A DNA stretch of 64,000 nucleotides, from contig CALWSU010000006.1 in NCBI GenBank assembly GCA_944384295.1, positions 1 to 64,000 of the forward strand, written 5' to 3'. Position 1 is the first letter of the stretch. Every line of letters begins with the position of its first letter. The position numbers were made by a program, and so were the translations under genes. Origin of the DNA: an uncultured Lachnospiraceae bacterium (lineage in GTDB: Bacteria > Bacillota > Clostridia > Lachnospirales > Anaerotignaceae). Shown in pieces: positions 38,853-48,281 of the stretch. The notes beneath the pieces are model-generated. The model worked only from the letters and a program-made list of their open reading frames with translations, searched no databases and had not been told where the DNA came from.

Positions 38853-39305
38853 ATGGCAAAACTGATATTGGTTGTTGCAATTATGTTTGCATTACAAATG
38901 GTATTAAGCGGTTTGCAGATGAAGCATTTTTCTAATGAGTTCATAAAATTGCGTAGACAAGGCAGAGTAGCCTGTGGCTGTAAGTCCGGCGGTTTTCATG
39001 CTGGTGCAATTGCTATGTTTTTGATTGACGATACAGGCATCATACAAGCAGCAAGAAAATTGGAAGGGGTGACTTGTTTTGCAAGAGTTCGTACATTGCA
39101 CGGATTTGAAGGGAAACATATTGGTCAATTAACGGAAAATGACTTACCATCTGGTCACAAAAATCTGCGAAAAGCAATTTTAGATGCGTCTTTGAATTAT
39201 AATAAGTTCCAAGCCGGTCAAGTCATCGAACAGCCTCCTACACCATTTGGAAAAGCAATCCGTTCTATAGAATGTGTATTTAGAAAACAAAATCAAGTGA
39301 ATTAG
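38853..39305 (+). CDS. gutM: glucitol operon activator protein GutM
   Basis: CGGAGG precedes the ATG. The 150-residue protein has a GutM/SrlM-type N-terminal membrane segment (LILVVAIMFALQMVLSGLQM) followed by FSNEFIKLRRQGRVACGCKSG and FLIDDTGIIQAARKLEGVT, both family hallmarks. GutM is an accessory activator of glucitol PTS expression. It sits between the regulator and the IIC gene, its usual position in Firmicutes. Confidence 0.9.
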   Translation: MAKLILVVAIMFALQMVLSGLQMKHFSNEFIKLRRQGRVACGCKSGGFHAGAIAMFLIDDTGIIQAARKLEGVTCFARVRTLHGFEGKHIGQLTENDLPSGHKNLRKAILDASLNYNKFQAGQVIEQPPTPFGKAIRSIECVFRKQNQVN

Positions 39306-39328
39306 AATGAAAAGAAAGGTGGAGGACT

Positions 39329-39880
39329 ATGGATTTTATTGTCAATTTGGCATCTAAATTTATGAACCTTTTTACATTAGGTGGAGAACAATTTATTAGT
39401 TGGGTAACGGGTATTATACCTACCATTTTGATGCTGTTGGTATGTATGAACGCGATTATTGCGTTGGCTGGTGATGACAAAGTAGAAAAACTGGCACGCA
39501 TTTGTACAGGTAACCCAGTTTTGCGTTATATGGTACTTCCATTTATCAGCGCGTTTATGTTGGGGAATCCTATGGCATTGTCTATCGGTAAATTTATGCC
39601 AGAATTTTATAAACCTTGTTATTATGCATCTGCAACATATCATTGCCATACAAATAATGGTATTTTCCCACATATCAATGCATCAGAATTATTCATTTGG
39701 TTAGGGATTGCAAATGGTGTATCTATGTTAGGTCTGGATACAACACCATTGGCTGTTCGTTATCTGCTGGTTGGTCTAGTGGCAAACTTTATTTCAGGTT
39801 GGGCAACAGAATGGACAACACGATGGGTAGAAAAACAGCAAGGCGTGCAATTGAGTAGAGAAATCAGCATCTCTAAATAA
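39329..39880 (+). CDS. srlA: PTS glucitol/sorbitol EIIC
   Basis: The 183-residue membrane protein matches Srl[60 protein letters not shown] and [23 protein letters not shown]. It forms half of the sorbitol channel with the IIBC protein of the next gene. GGAGG precedes the ATG. Confidence 0.94.
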   Translation: MDFIVNLASKFMNLFTLGGEQFISWVTGIIPTILMLLVCMNAIIALAGDDKVEKLARICTGNPVLRYMVLPFISAFMLGNPMALSIGKFMPEFYKPCYYASATYHCHTNNGIFPHINASELFIWLGIANGVSMLGLDTTPLAVRYLLVGLVANFISGWATEWTTRWVEKQQGVQLSREISISK

Positions 39881-39903
39881 GCAATCAGGGGAGGAAAATC
39901 AGT

Positions 39904-40935
39904 ATGGCAGAATATCGTTCGATTCGTGTTGAAAAAGGCGCAGGCGGTTTTGGTGGACCGCTTGTGATTACACCAACAGAAAAAAGAAATAAAGTTATGT
40001 ATATTACAGGCGGTGGTGCAGAACCAGAATGCCTGAAAACAATCGTAGAATTGACTGGTATGGAACCCGTCAATGGATTTCAAACCAATTGTCCAGAAGA
40101 TGAATTAGGTCTTGTTATCATTGACTGTGGTGGTACATTGCGTTGTGGGATATATCCCAAAAAAGGTATCCCCACCATCAATGTTATGCCAGTTGGAAAA
40201 TCTGGACCTATGGCAAAGTATATTACAGAAGATATCTATGTATCCGCAGTTACATCAAAACAAATTTCTTTGGCAGATGGCTCCCAGCCAGCAGCTGGCA
40301 AATTTGCGGAAGATACAAAAACATCTGAAGAACAAACAGAAACAGAAAATGTAAAATTTACTGCTGATATGAAAGTATCAGAAACATTGGCAAAGCAGAA
40401 AAATAAATCATTTATTACACGTTTGGGCTTGGGTGCCGGGAAAGTGGTGAATACATTTTACCAAGCAGCAAGAGATGCTGTACAAACATGTATCACAACA
40501 TTGCTTCCCTTTATGGCTTTTGTATCTTTGCTGATTGGTATTATCAATGGTTCTGGTTTTGGGAATGCATTCGCATCTGTATTGACACCATTCGCAAGCA
40601 GTATATTTGGTCTGGTGGCATTAGGTATCATATGCTCTATTCCTGGTTTGTCTGCGTTGCTGGGACCCGGTGCAGTTATTGCACAGATTATTGGTACACT
40701 GATTGGTGCAGAAATTGGGAAAGGCAATATTCCACCTCAGATGGCATTACCTGCTTTGTTTGCCATCAACTGCCAAGGCGCTTGTGACTTTATCCCAGTT
40801 GGTTTGGGTTTGGCAGAAGCAGAAACAGAAACAATTGAAGTTGGTGTAGTATCTGTTATGTATTCTCGATTCCTGACAGGTTGGATTCGTGTTTTACTTG
40901 CATTTGCTGCAAGCATTGGATTGTATGCCGCATAA
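39904..40935 (+). CDS. srlE: PTS glucitol/sorbitol EIIBC
   Basis: The 343-residue protein has an N-terminal IIB domain with the [14 protein letters not shown] active loop (phospho-Cys75) and [10 protein letters not shown] at the start, a Thr/Glu/Lys linker around residues 125-165, and a C-terminal membrane domain ([67 protein letters not shown]). It phosphorylates sorbitol during transport. The spacing of 23 nt to srlA shows co-transcription. Confidence 0.94.
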   Translation: MAEYRSIRVEKGAGGFGGPLVITPTEKRNKVMYITGGGAEPECLKTIVELTGMEPVNGFQTNCPEDELGLVIIDCGGTLRCGIYPKKGIPTINVMPVGKSGPMAKYITEDIYVSAVTSKQISLADGSQPAAGKFAEDTKTSEEQTETENVKFTADMKVSETLAKQKNKSFITRLGLGAGKVVNTFYQAARDAVQTCITTLLPFMAFVSLLIGIINGSGFGNAFASVLTPFASSIFGLVALGIICSIPGLSALLGPGAVIAQIIGTLIGAEIGKGNIPPQMALPALFAINCQGACDFIPVGLGLAEAETETIEVGVVSVMYSRFLTGWIRVLLAFAASIGLYAA

Positions 40936-41014
40936 TTTTACAAAAAATATTTGATTTCTTTCTGCTTTCTGTAATAATAAATAAGTATAAAATGATTTAA
41001 GGAGGATATTTTGT

Positions 41015-41380
41015 ATGAATATTATTTATGAAAATCAGGTAAAGGCTATGGGAAGTTGTGTAGACGAATTTCAAGAGGAAGGTATATTTATTATTTTTGG
41101 AGAGCAGGCACCAGAAGAATTACGTGATTACTGCTATTCTGTTAGCGTCAATCCGATTCATGGAAAAATTGAAGCTGGTCAAACTCTGAAAATTGGTGAA
41201 AATACATATCAGATTACAGCGGTTGGCGAAGAAGCTCCTGTCACATTAGCTGGCTTAGGACATTGTACCATCAATTTTAGTGGACAGACAGAAGTAGATC
41301 TGCCCGGTACGATTTATGTAGAAAATAAACCAATGCCCAAAGTAGAAATTGGAACAATGATACAGATTTTAGCGGACTAA
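41015..41380 (+). CDS. srlB: PTS glucitol/sorbitol EIIA
   Basis: The 121-residue IIA(Gut) protein passes phosphate from HPr to SrlE. EEGIFIIFGEQAPEELRDYCYSV, then GQTLKIGENTYQITAVG and LAGLGHCTINF are the family segments. His49 or His83 would be the phosphorylated residue; I cannot decide which. AAGGAGG precedes the ATG. It is the last gene of the sorbitol operon. Confidence 0.92.
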   Translation: MNIIYENQVKAMGSCVDEFQEEGIFIIFGEQAPEELRDYCYSVSVNPIHGKIEAGQTLKIGENTYQITAVGEEAPVTLAGLGHCTINFSGQTEVDLPGTIYVENKPMPKVEIGTMIQILAD

Positions 41381-41403
41381 AATCAATTTGTTTCATTTCA
41401 ATA

Positions 41404-41433
41404 AAAAAGTATCATCCCCCAAACATACTTTTT
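41404..41433 (+). terminator. terminator of the sorbitol operon
   Basis: AAAAAGTAT (41404-41412) pairs with ATACTTTTT (41425-41433) across a C-rich loop; the right arm supplies the T tract. Confidence 0.7.
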
Positions 41434-41502
41434 GCAAAATAGGATAGTTCAGAAAATCGGGTTACAAATAAAATTTTTGTGGTGTTTTTCAAAATAAGCT
41501 AG

Positions 41503-41552
41503 TATAATATTACAATGTTCTCCATGCCATATCATCTCTATGGCATGGAGAA
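41503..41552 (+). promoter_or_regulatory. -10 box followed by a perfect 14-bp 5' hairpin
   Basis: TATAAT lies at 41503-41508. A perfect stem TTCTCCATGCCATA (41518-41531) / TATGGCATGGAGAA (41539-41552) starts about 10 nt later, so it would form the very 5' end of the phosphatase mRNA. No T tract follows it. Confidence 0.55.
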
Positions 41553-41590
41553 AGTAGCAATCTACATAGTATGAATGATAGGAGAAGGTT

Positions 41591-42241
41591 ATGAAAAAAG
41601 GTGCAATTTTTGATATGGACGGATTACTTCTGGATTCCGAAAGAATATATCAAGAAAAATGGATAGAAACAGCTGAACTGTTTGGACAAATTCCACATCC
41701 GGATTTTCCGCATGCAGTATGTGGCAGCAGTGGAGAACATGGCTTAGAGATTGTGCACCAATATTATCCCACAGTCAATGCAAAGGAATTTTGGGATACT
41801 TGTATGCGTTTGGCATGGGAACAATTGCTCATTTATGTACCAAAAAAACAGGGCGTAGATGAGATATTGGAATATTTTCAAAAGAATGGTGTGAAATTAG
41901 CTGTTGCAAGCAGCAGTACAAGAAAAATGATTCTCCATAATTTGCAAGCAAATGATTTATTGCAGTACTTTGATGCTGTGATCAGCGGAGAAGATATTGT
42001 ACATGGAAAACCGGCACCTGATATTTTTTTGAAAGCAGCAGAAGAAATTGGTTGTGATCCAAAAGAATGTTTTGTATTTGAAGATGGTTATAATGGTATT
42101 CGTGCTGGAGCAGCCGCAGGCTGTACTACCGTCATGATTCCCGATACCTTAGCACCGACGGAAGAAATGCAAACATTAAGCGCAGCGATTTATGCAAATT
42201 TGCATGAAGCATTAGCGCAAATACAACAAAATAAGTTGTAA
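41591..42241 (+). CDS. HAD-superfamily hydrolase, beta-phosphoglucomutase-like
   Basis: The 216-residue protein has HAD motif I FDMDGLLLDSE (nucleophile and acid Asp), motif II VASSST, and motifs III/IV GKPAPDIF and FEDGYNGIRAG. The alpha-helical cap (residues 18-85) is of the beta-PGM/phosphatase type. It is a sugar-phosphate phosphatase or a mutase; the sequence does not decide. AGGAGAAGG precedes the ATG. It is monocistronic, after the sorbitol operon. Confidence 0.85.
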   Translation: MKKGAIFDMDGLLLDSERIYQEKWIETAELFGQIPHPDFPHAVCGSSGEHGLEIVHQYYPTVNAKEFWDTCMRLAWEQLLIYVPKKQGVDEILEYFQKNGVKLAVASSSTRKMILHNLQANDLLQYFDAVISGEDIVHGKPAPDIFLKAAEEIGCDPKECFVFEDGYNGIRAGAAAGCTTVMIPDTLAPTEEMQTLSAAIYANLHEALAQIQQNKL

Positions 42242-42266
42242 AATCATTATATTTTTCATTTTTTAC

Positions 42267-42352
42267 AAGAAACATCATCTTTGTTTGGATTTATCGTTTC
42301 TCGGCAAAAACGATAGATGCACTGTATCAAGGTGGTGTTTCTTTTGTTTTTT
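42267..42352 (+). terminator. two-level terminator hairpin after the HAD gene
   Basis: AAGAAACATCATC (42267-42279) pairs with GGTGGTGTTTCTT (42331-42343) with two G-U pairs; an inner ATCGTTT/AAACGAT hairpin is nested. A T-rich tail follows. Confidence 0.8.
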
Positions 42353-42390
42353 CTAATAGAAAATTTTCTGCGGATTGTATATTATTTATG

Positions 42391-42398
42391 GTATAATT
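42391..42398 (+). promoter_or_regulatory. extended -10 promoter of the DUF434 gene
   Basis: TGGTATAAT (TATAAT at 42393-42398) is an extended -10 box; no good -35 is present. Confidence 0.5.
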
Positions 42399-42437
42399 TT
42401 TACATGTTTACGATGAAAATACATAGGAGAATTTAAT

Positions 42438-43157
42438 ATGAGTAGAACAATAAAAAGAGGATTTTCTCCCAATGATACAACCGAGTTTGGAGAACAATCG
42501 CTAGAAAAGCTGTTTCAAGCGGGACAAGATTTATACTATTTATTGAATCGAAATTACAAAGTCAAAGGAGCATCTACGTTTATCGGCAATCATTTTATGT
42601 TGTCAGAACGCCAAAGATTGGCTTTGGTGCGTGCTGTTTCGTCAAAGGAACATATCCAGAACAGAAAAAATAAAGAAATACAAGATATTCCAAGCGGCAG
42701 TGTGATACATATTGATGGTTTTAATACAATCATAACTTTAGAAGTTGCGTTATCTCAATCTTTATTATTAAAAAGCATGGACGGCACTATTCGTGATTTG
42801 GCAGGTCTGCGCGGAACGTATCGTTTGATTGACCATACCACAACAGCAATACAATACATTGGAGAAACTTTGGAAAAAAACAAAGTGAGCAAAGTGATAT
42901 TTTATTTAGATGCGCCTGTGTCAAATTCAGGAAGATTAAAACAACGTATTTTAGATGTTTTCAGTGATTTTTCATTTGTGGTACAAGTAGAAATCATTAA
43001 TCAAGTGGATACCGTTTTGGAAAAATTAGATTATGTTGTCACAAGTGATGCAATCATTTTAGATAAATGTATGAGTTGGGTGAATTTGAATGCAAAAATT
43101 ATGGAACAAATCGACCCCAATTATCCATATGTCGATTTTTATACCAATATAAAGTAG
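42438..43157 (+). CDS. DUF434 domain protein
   Basis: TAGGAG precedes the ATG. The 239-residue protein begins RTIKRGFSPNDTTEFGEQSLEK and continues DLYYLLNRNYKVKGASTFIGNHFMLSERQRLALVRAVSS, the DUF434 hallmark. The C-terminal half (SVIHIDGFNTIITLEVALSQ; KVIFYLDAPVSNSGRLKQRI; YVVTSDAIILD) looks like a PIN/Toprim-like alpha/beta domain with Asp residues, suggesting a nuclease, but this is untested. It precedes the Hsp70 gene by 111 nt. Confidence 0.8.
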   Translation: MSRTIKRGFSPNDTTEFGEQSLEKLFQAGQDLYYLLNRNYKVKGASTFIGNHFMLSERQRLALVRAVSSKEHIQNRKNKEIQDIPSGSVIHIDGFNTIITLEVALSQSLLLKSMDGTIRDLAGLRGTYRLIDHTTTAIQYIGETLEKNKVSKVIFYLDAPVSNSGRLKQRILDVFSDFSFVVQVEIINQVDTVLEKLDYVVTSDAIILDKCMSWVNLNAKIMEQIDPNYPYVDFYTNIK

Positions 43158-43268
43158 TATGTTTCTATCTAGTTGATACAGCTTTTGAAGCATCAAACAG
43201 AAAGCAAACATAGATTTTTAGATACAGAATCAAAGTATAGTAGGAACAAAAACGATTAGGAGGTCAAA

Positions 43269-45011
43269 ATGGCTTTAATTGGAATTGATTTAGGCACCAC
43301 AAATAGTCTGGCTTGTATTTGCAAAGATGGAAAAATCATTTTGATTCCGAATCAAATGGGCACATACCAAACACCAAGCGTGGTCAGCCTGACAGAAAAT
43401 GGCTTAGTTGTAGGGGATATGGCAAAAATTAATATCATATTGTCACCAGAAAATACAGCCACTTCCTTCAAAACATTTATGGGTACAGATAAGGTTTATC
43501 ATTTAGGAGAACAAAGTTTTTTACCAGAAGAACTTTCTGCCCTTGTGCTCAAACAATTAGTAGCAGATGCAGAAAAATTTTTGCATGAGCCAGTGACAGA
43601 AGCAATTATCAGCGTTCCAGCATATTTTAATGATTCCCAAAGATGCGCTACCAAACTAGCAGCAGAAATTGCGGGCATTTCTGTAGAAAGATTAATCAAT
43701 GAACCTTCTGCGGCGGCATTGTACCATCAATTTGCATCTGACAAAAAAGATGGTTGTATGATGGTGATTGATTTTGGTGGCGGAACTTTAGATGTAAGTA
43801 TTGTAGAATGTTTTGAAAATATTGTAGAAATTATAGGGATTGCAGGCGATAACCATTTGGGAGGAAATGATATTGATTTTGAGATAGCAAACTTTTTTTG
43901 CAAACAAAATAAAATTTCTTTCGAGCAATTGCGTCAAGAGGAAAAAGCGATTTTATACCAACAAGCCGAACAAGCAAAAATTACATTATCTTCAAAAAAT
44001 TATACAACCATGATTTTATTTGTACAAGATATAGAATATCGTCTGATATTGACACGCAAATTGCTTGCTGAAATATGCAGTGATTTATTTGCGCGAATCA
44101 AAAAAATTATGAATCAAGCAATCAAAAATTGCGTCCGCAGACCTTTGATTGATGATGTAGTATTGGTTGGCGGTTCCGCACAACTGACTGTACTGCAAGA
44201 GTATTTGACAGAGTTATTTGGAAAAAAACCAAATGTTGCTGCAAATCCAAACACAGCTATTGTATCTGGGATTGGGGTTTACGCAGGTATCAAACTGCGT
44301 GATGCAGATTTGCAAGATATTGTGATGACAGATGTATGCCCATTTTCTTTGGGAATTGGCGCACGGCACAGCACTTCCGATTATACGACATATATGGAAA
44401 CGCTGATACCACGCAGCAGTATGTTGCCTTGTATCAAAGAGAGACGGTTTGTGACATTGTATGATGGACAAACTGCATTGAATTTTAAAATCTATCAGGG
44501 AGAACAATATTGCGCAGAAAATAATTTACAACTGGGTGAAATTACGGTCAGCGTTCCGCCTGACAAAGCGGGAGAACAATGGGCAAAAGTGACTTTTATG
44601 TATGACATCAATGGGATTTTATATGTATCTGTACAAAGTTGTACGGGAGAAGTGAAGGAAAAAGAAATCGTAAATCAAAAACTGCAATTGAGTCCAAAAG
44701 AATTGGAAAAAAGCAGAGAAAAATTACATCATCTGATGCAGTCTGAAATAAGTTTTGAGCAAAATGAATGGATACAAAAATTGTTATGGCTCTATCAGTT
44801 CGCGAAGCCCTTTGAAAAAGAATATATTGGTTATGTCATTGCAAGATACGAACAAGCTGTATATAGTGGCAGTTTGATTCTGAAAAGAAGTGCAGAACAA
44901 GAAATGATGCAAACTGTAAATAGATTAGAAGCCAGTATCACAAATGAGATTGATTTCAAGGGAATTTGGTATACATTTGGTGATAACGATGAGGAGGAGG
45001 AAAGCAATTGA
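43269..45011 (+). CDS. HscC-like Hsp70 chaperone
   Basis: AGGAGG precedes the ATG. The 580-residue protein has the full Hsp70 ATPase signatures: GIDLGTTNSLACI, VIDFGGGTLDVSIVE, AYFNDSQRCATKLAAEIAG, NEPSAAALYH and VVLVGGSAQL. The substrate-binding beta domain (TLIPRSSMLPCIKERRF; YQGEQYCAENNLQLGE) is followed by a shortened lid, and the C-terminus lacks the EEVD/EEID-like tail and linker consensus of DnaK. Both length and features match HscC-type Hsp70s. The gene overlaps the next one by 4 nt, which encodes a J-domain protein: a dedicated chaperone pair. Confidence 0.9.
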   Translation: MALIGIDLGTTNSLACICKDGKIILIPNQMGTYQTPSVVSLTENGLVVGDMAKINIILSPENTATSFKTFMGTDKVYHLGEQSFLPEELSALVLKQLVADAEKFLHEPVTEAIISVPAYFNDSQRCATKLAAEIAGISVERLINEPSAAALYHQFASDKKDGCMMVIDFGGGTLDVSIVECFENIVEIIGIAGDNHLGGNDIDFEIANFFCKQNKISFEQLRQEEKAILYQQAEQAKITLSSKNYTTMILFVQDIEYRLILTRKLLAEICSDLFARIKKIMNQAIKNCVRRPLIDDVVLVGGSAQLTVLQEYLTELFGKKPNVAANPNTAIVSGIGVYAGIKLRDADLQDIVMTDVCPFSLGIGARHSTSDYTTYMETLIPRSSMLPCIKERRFVTLYDGQTALNFKIYQGEQYCAENNLQLGEITVSVPPDKAGEQWAKVTFMYDINGILYVSVQSCTGEVKEKEIVNQKLQLSPKELEKSREKLHHLMQSEISFEQNEWIQKLLWLYQFAKPFEKEYIGYVIARYEQAVYSGSLILKRSAEQEMMQTVNRLEASITNEIDFKGIWYTFGDNDEEEESN

Positions 45012-48000
45012 CCGATTTTTGGCGTATACTAGAATTGGAACCTACAACAGATGTACGCTTGATTAAACAAGCATATGCTGTGTTAGCAAAAAAATATCAC
45101 CCAGAGGAGTATCCAGAGGAATTTTTAAAGTTACGAAAAGCATATGAAGCTGCTTTGCAATATGTATCTAGTGGGAATGCGACAAAAACAGAAACACCAC
45201 CCAAAACATACACACCACCAGAAGATTTGGAACCGACACAAAAGCAGGATACCGAAACACTTTATACTTTTGAACTATCGGAAACAAAACAACCAAACCA
45301 TTGGGATTTTTCCAGACTGACAGAGCGAAAAGAAGTCAATGACCAAGCTGCCTGTACGCAGTTTGAAGATTTGTATTATGGCAAAAAAAGCAAAGATGCC
45401 AAAGAATGGTATTTATACTTTACATCAGATGACTTTTTAGCAGTCTGGAAAGAAGAAAAATTTACAAAACATTTATTGGATATTGCATATAAAAATGCAA
45501 ACAAGTTAACACCCAATAAAACATTTGCAAAATGTCTGAATGCTGTATATGGTTGTTATATCAATGCTATATATCCAAATGGAGCAAGACAATTTGAGCA
45601 GCCGGAGAGATTAGATGGATTTTCCCATATAGAAAAATTACTTTGTATCCATGAACAGCCACAAAAACTGGCAGCTATCAGGGGCAATGATTATGCAATG
45701 TATCTCAGTTTTTGTGAATATAGAGCATTATTGGTGTTTTGTGAAGAAAATCAATGGGACGATTACGCGAAAAACAAAGTAGAGCATATTTTAGATAGAT
45801 ATGATATGTCATATCTCAAAGAACGATGTGAAAGAAAAGATTATAATGAAACAGAACGCAATCCGCTTGCATTGCGTTTGATTTTGCATTGTATCAAGAA
45901 CTATGATTTGCCAGAAGATATTTATCATTATATCTGGCAAAGATATTCCTTAGAAAGTGCGGTCCATGGCAGAAGCAGCCTATATTATGGCGCAATCCGT
46001 GAATATCTGATACAAAAAAAAATCAATCAAAAAACGGAAAAATACAATTTTCGAGAGGCTTACCAGAAATACTATGTCTATCAAAAAAGTTTTCAAAAGG
46101 GTGCATGCGATATGCAAGCCATCAAAGACTTTTTTGCTTTAAAAAATACAGAATATCTATTGCAAGATAGAAATTTTCTTGATGTCACATTGGGTTATTG
46201 GCTGGTACAAGAACAGCATATCTCTTTTTTAGACCAGTTATATGATTTTTATGCAAAGCATAGCACTCTTGCGCAGTCAGAAAAAATTTTATCACGCATC
46301 AGCCAAAGAAGGGCAGAACTTTGCAGAGAAAATGAGCGAAAACAAGACGAACAAAATAAAAATGCACTCAAATGGATTAGTATCCTACATAGACCTTTTA
46401 TACGCTACTGGCTCAATATTGGTTTTCATAGAGCATATGATTTTGCTGAGATATTGCCATCTTGTTTGCCATTTTCCGAAAAATGGGCAATTGCTTTTGC
46501 AAAGAATCAACCACAATGGACAGGATTTACCTATAAAAAGAAACCGGTTACAATCCAATTTCATTGTCGATATGCAGAGTATTTTTGGGGAGAACAGCCT
46601 ATGTACCAGCCATTTTTACAATGGTACAGTATCGAAAATCTGCAAGATGATACTGCTTTTTTTCTCCTTCTGCCGGTCGTGTTTCCATTTATTGACCATA
46701 AAGAGATTTATATTGAGGTTTTTTCTAATATTAAAGCAAGACTGCAACATACTACATTATCGGATGAAGTGCAAAATCAGTTTGCAGACGGTATGATACA
46801 AATGCTTTTGTGTGGTAATTTATTGATTCAAGAAATTGGCGCAGAAACAGAAAGAAAAGGTTTTGACTGCAATGCATTGGAAATATATGCAGAAAATGAC
46901 AAGGCGCTTTACATTTGTGAATGGTCGCGTTTTTATCAAACATTATATTTTTATGAACAAAAAGAATATGATAGAAATATTGTGCAGGGTGGCATTTATG
47001 ACAATGTTCTTACACAAGAAAATGCAATTTCACTTGCAAAACAGCTTTTTGATACAAAAATCGGAAAAAGTGTCGCAGATATTTCTCATTTAAAAATTTT
47101 TCCTGCGTGTTTATATGTGCATCCAAAACAAGGCAAACCATATTCCATAGAAAAAGAAAGTTTGACAAAAGAGGATATAGAAGATGCTTTATATAACTTT
47201 GCAGAAAATCAACTGCAACGCATCGAATTCAAATGGCATTTCTCGGAAGTTGTTTTGCTATGCGAAGAAGAAAAGTATGTATGCATGTATTTTCATGACC
47301 AACGATATCAAATGAATACATTGCTTTTCAATCCAGAAGCATATTGTACAGTAGATTCAGAATGTGTAAAATATGTGCCTTTTGTGTTTGGAGCACTGCC
47401 AGAATATACGATTTTTCCGAATCCCAAAACATTGATTCGGAAGTTTTGCAGCATATTATTTCAATTTGGAACAAATGAATTGCCGCATCATTTCCTAGAT
47501 GGAGAATATGTATGGACATATAATGTATACTTATATGGCAAATACGATGCGTATATTGTAGATAAAATCAAGTACGGCATGTTTCCGCCAGAAAGAGTGA
47601 TTACAGATGCAAATATCCGCCGGAAATTTTTGATTCCAAAATTTCCAGTTTTTATGGAACAAGTGAATCAGAAGGGCGAACGATTGCAAACAAAAATTAC
47701 ACCACATGTCAAACATCAAGTACAGACAACATTGCAAATGTATTTGCAAAATAATATCCAAAATTTACATCTTTGTTGGCAAATACAGGCAGACAATGAT
47801 ACATATGATACCCATATCTTTCTGTTGCAAGAAAATCGGCAGTATGCTTTGTTTTACCTGAATGACAAAACAAAATCAGCATATTGCTTAAACAGCAGTT
47901 TATCTGAGGATTGGAAACCGGAAGGGCAATCACCCATTACAGAATTTTGTGGTATTCCAATGCATACTTTTCAAATACATAACGATTTGATTCGTTTGAG

Positions 48001-48166
48001 ATATTTTTTGGTTTTGCTGTTAGATAGAATAGAACAGCCAGACAATGTTTTGCATTTGGTGGGAGAATTTACGGACGGAACCAAAGTGTCCCAAAAGTGC
48101 ATGACGTATGAGGAATTATATCAGAAATTAACTCATATGGAAATGCATCATATCAATACAAAGTAA
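45008..48166 (+). CDS. 1052-residue J-domain protein, partner of the HscC-like Hsp70
   Basis: A TTG start at 45008 overlaps the Hsp70 TGA; GAGGAGGAGG is 8 nt upstream. Residues 1-52 are a compact J domain, FWRILELEPTTDVRLIKQAYAVLAKKYHPEEYPEEFLKLRKAYEAAL, in which the invariant HPD is HPE (His31-Pro32-Glu33), as in the DjlB/DjlC co-chaperones of HscC. A Thr/Pro/Glu linker follows (residues 55-95). The remaining 950 residues are rich in aromatic and charged residues, helical in the first half (TPR-like in appearance) and mixed afterwards, with no recognised domain, signal peptide or membrane segment. The C-terminal part may recruit a specific client. Confidence 0.85.
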   Translation: MTDFWRILELEPTTDVRLIKQAYAVLAKKYHPEEYPEEFLKLRKAYEAALQYVSSGNATKTETPPKTYTPPEDLEPTQKQDTETLYTFELSETKQPNHWDFSRLTERKEVNDQAACTQFEDLYYGKKSKDAKEWYLYFTSDDFLAVWKEEKFTKHLLDIAYKNANKLTPNKTFAKCLNAVYGCYINAIYPNGARQFEQPERLDGFSHIEKLLCIHEQPQKLAAIRGNDYAMYLSFCEYRALLVFCEENQWDDYAKNKVEHILDRYDMSYLKERCERKDYNETERNPLALRLILHCIKNYDLPEDIYHYIWQRYSLESAVHGRSSLYYGAIREYLIQKKINQKTEKYNFREAYQKYYVYQKSFQKGACDMQAIKDFFALKNTEYLLQDRNFLDVTLGYWLVQEQHISFLDQLYDFYAKHSTLAQSEKILSRISQRRAELCRENERKQDEQNKNALKWISILHRPFIRYWLNIGFHRAYDFAEILPSCLPFSEKWAIAFAKNQPQWTGFTYKKKPVTIQFHCRYAEYFWGEQPMYQPFLQWYSIENLQDDTAFFLLLPVVFPFIDHKEIYIEVFSNIKARLQHTTLSDEVQNQFADGMIQMLLCGNLLIQEIGAETERKGFDCNALEIYAENDKALYICEWSRFYQTLYFYEQKEYDRNIVQGGIYDNVLTQENAISLAKQLFDTKIGKSVADISHLKIFPACLYVHPKQGKPYSIEKESLTKEDIEDALYNFAENQLQRIEFKWHFSEVVLLCEEEKYVCMYFHDQRYQMNTLLFNPEAYCTVDSECVKYVPFVFGALPEYTIFPNPKTLIRKFCSILFQFGTNELPHHFLDGEYVWTYNVYLYGKYDAYIVDKIKYGMFPPERVITDANIRRKFLIPKFPVFMEQVNQKGERLQTKITPHVKHQVQTTLQMYLQNNIQNLHLCWQIQADNDTYDTHIFLLQENRQYALFYLNDKTKSAYCLNSSLSEDWKPEGQSPITEFCGIPMHTFQIHNDLIRLRYFLVLLLDRIEQPDNVLHLVGEFTDGTKVSQKCMTYEELYQKLTHMEMHHINTK

Positions 48167-48187
48167 TCAGAAATTTTGAGAATCAAA

Positions 48188-48237
48188 AAAGGGGCAGCAC
48201 AACAGGTCATCAAAAATGTGCTTGCCCCTTTATTTTT
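48188..48237 (+). terminator. terminator of the Hsp70/J-protein operon
   Basis: AAAGGGGCA (48188-48196) with inner GCAC pairs with GTGC and TGCCCCTTT (48223-48231), followed by ATTTTT. It also lies at the end of the convergent minus-strand pair. Confidence 0.85.
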
Positions 48238-48281
48238 ATGTTAGTTTGTCTGAAACTGCTTTTTATGATACCATATTAAAA

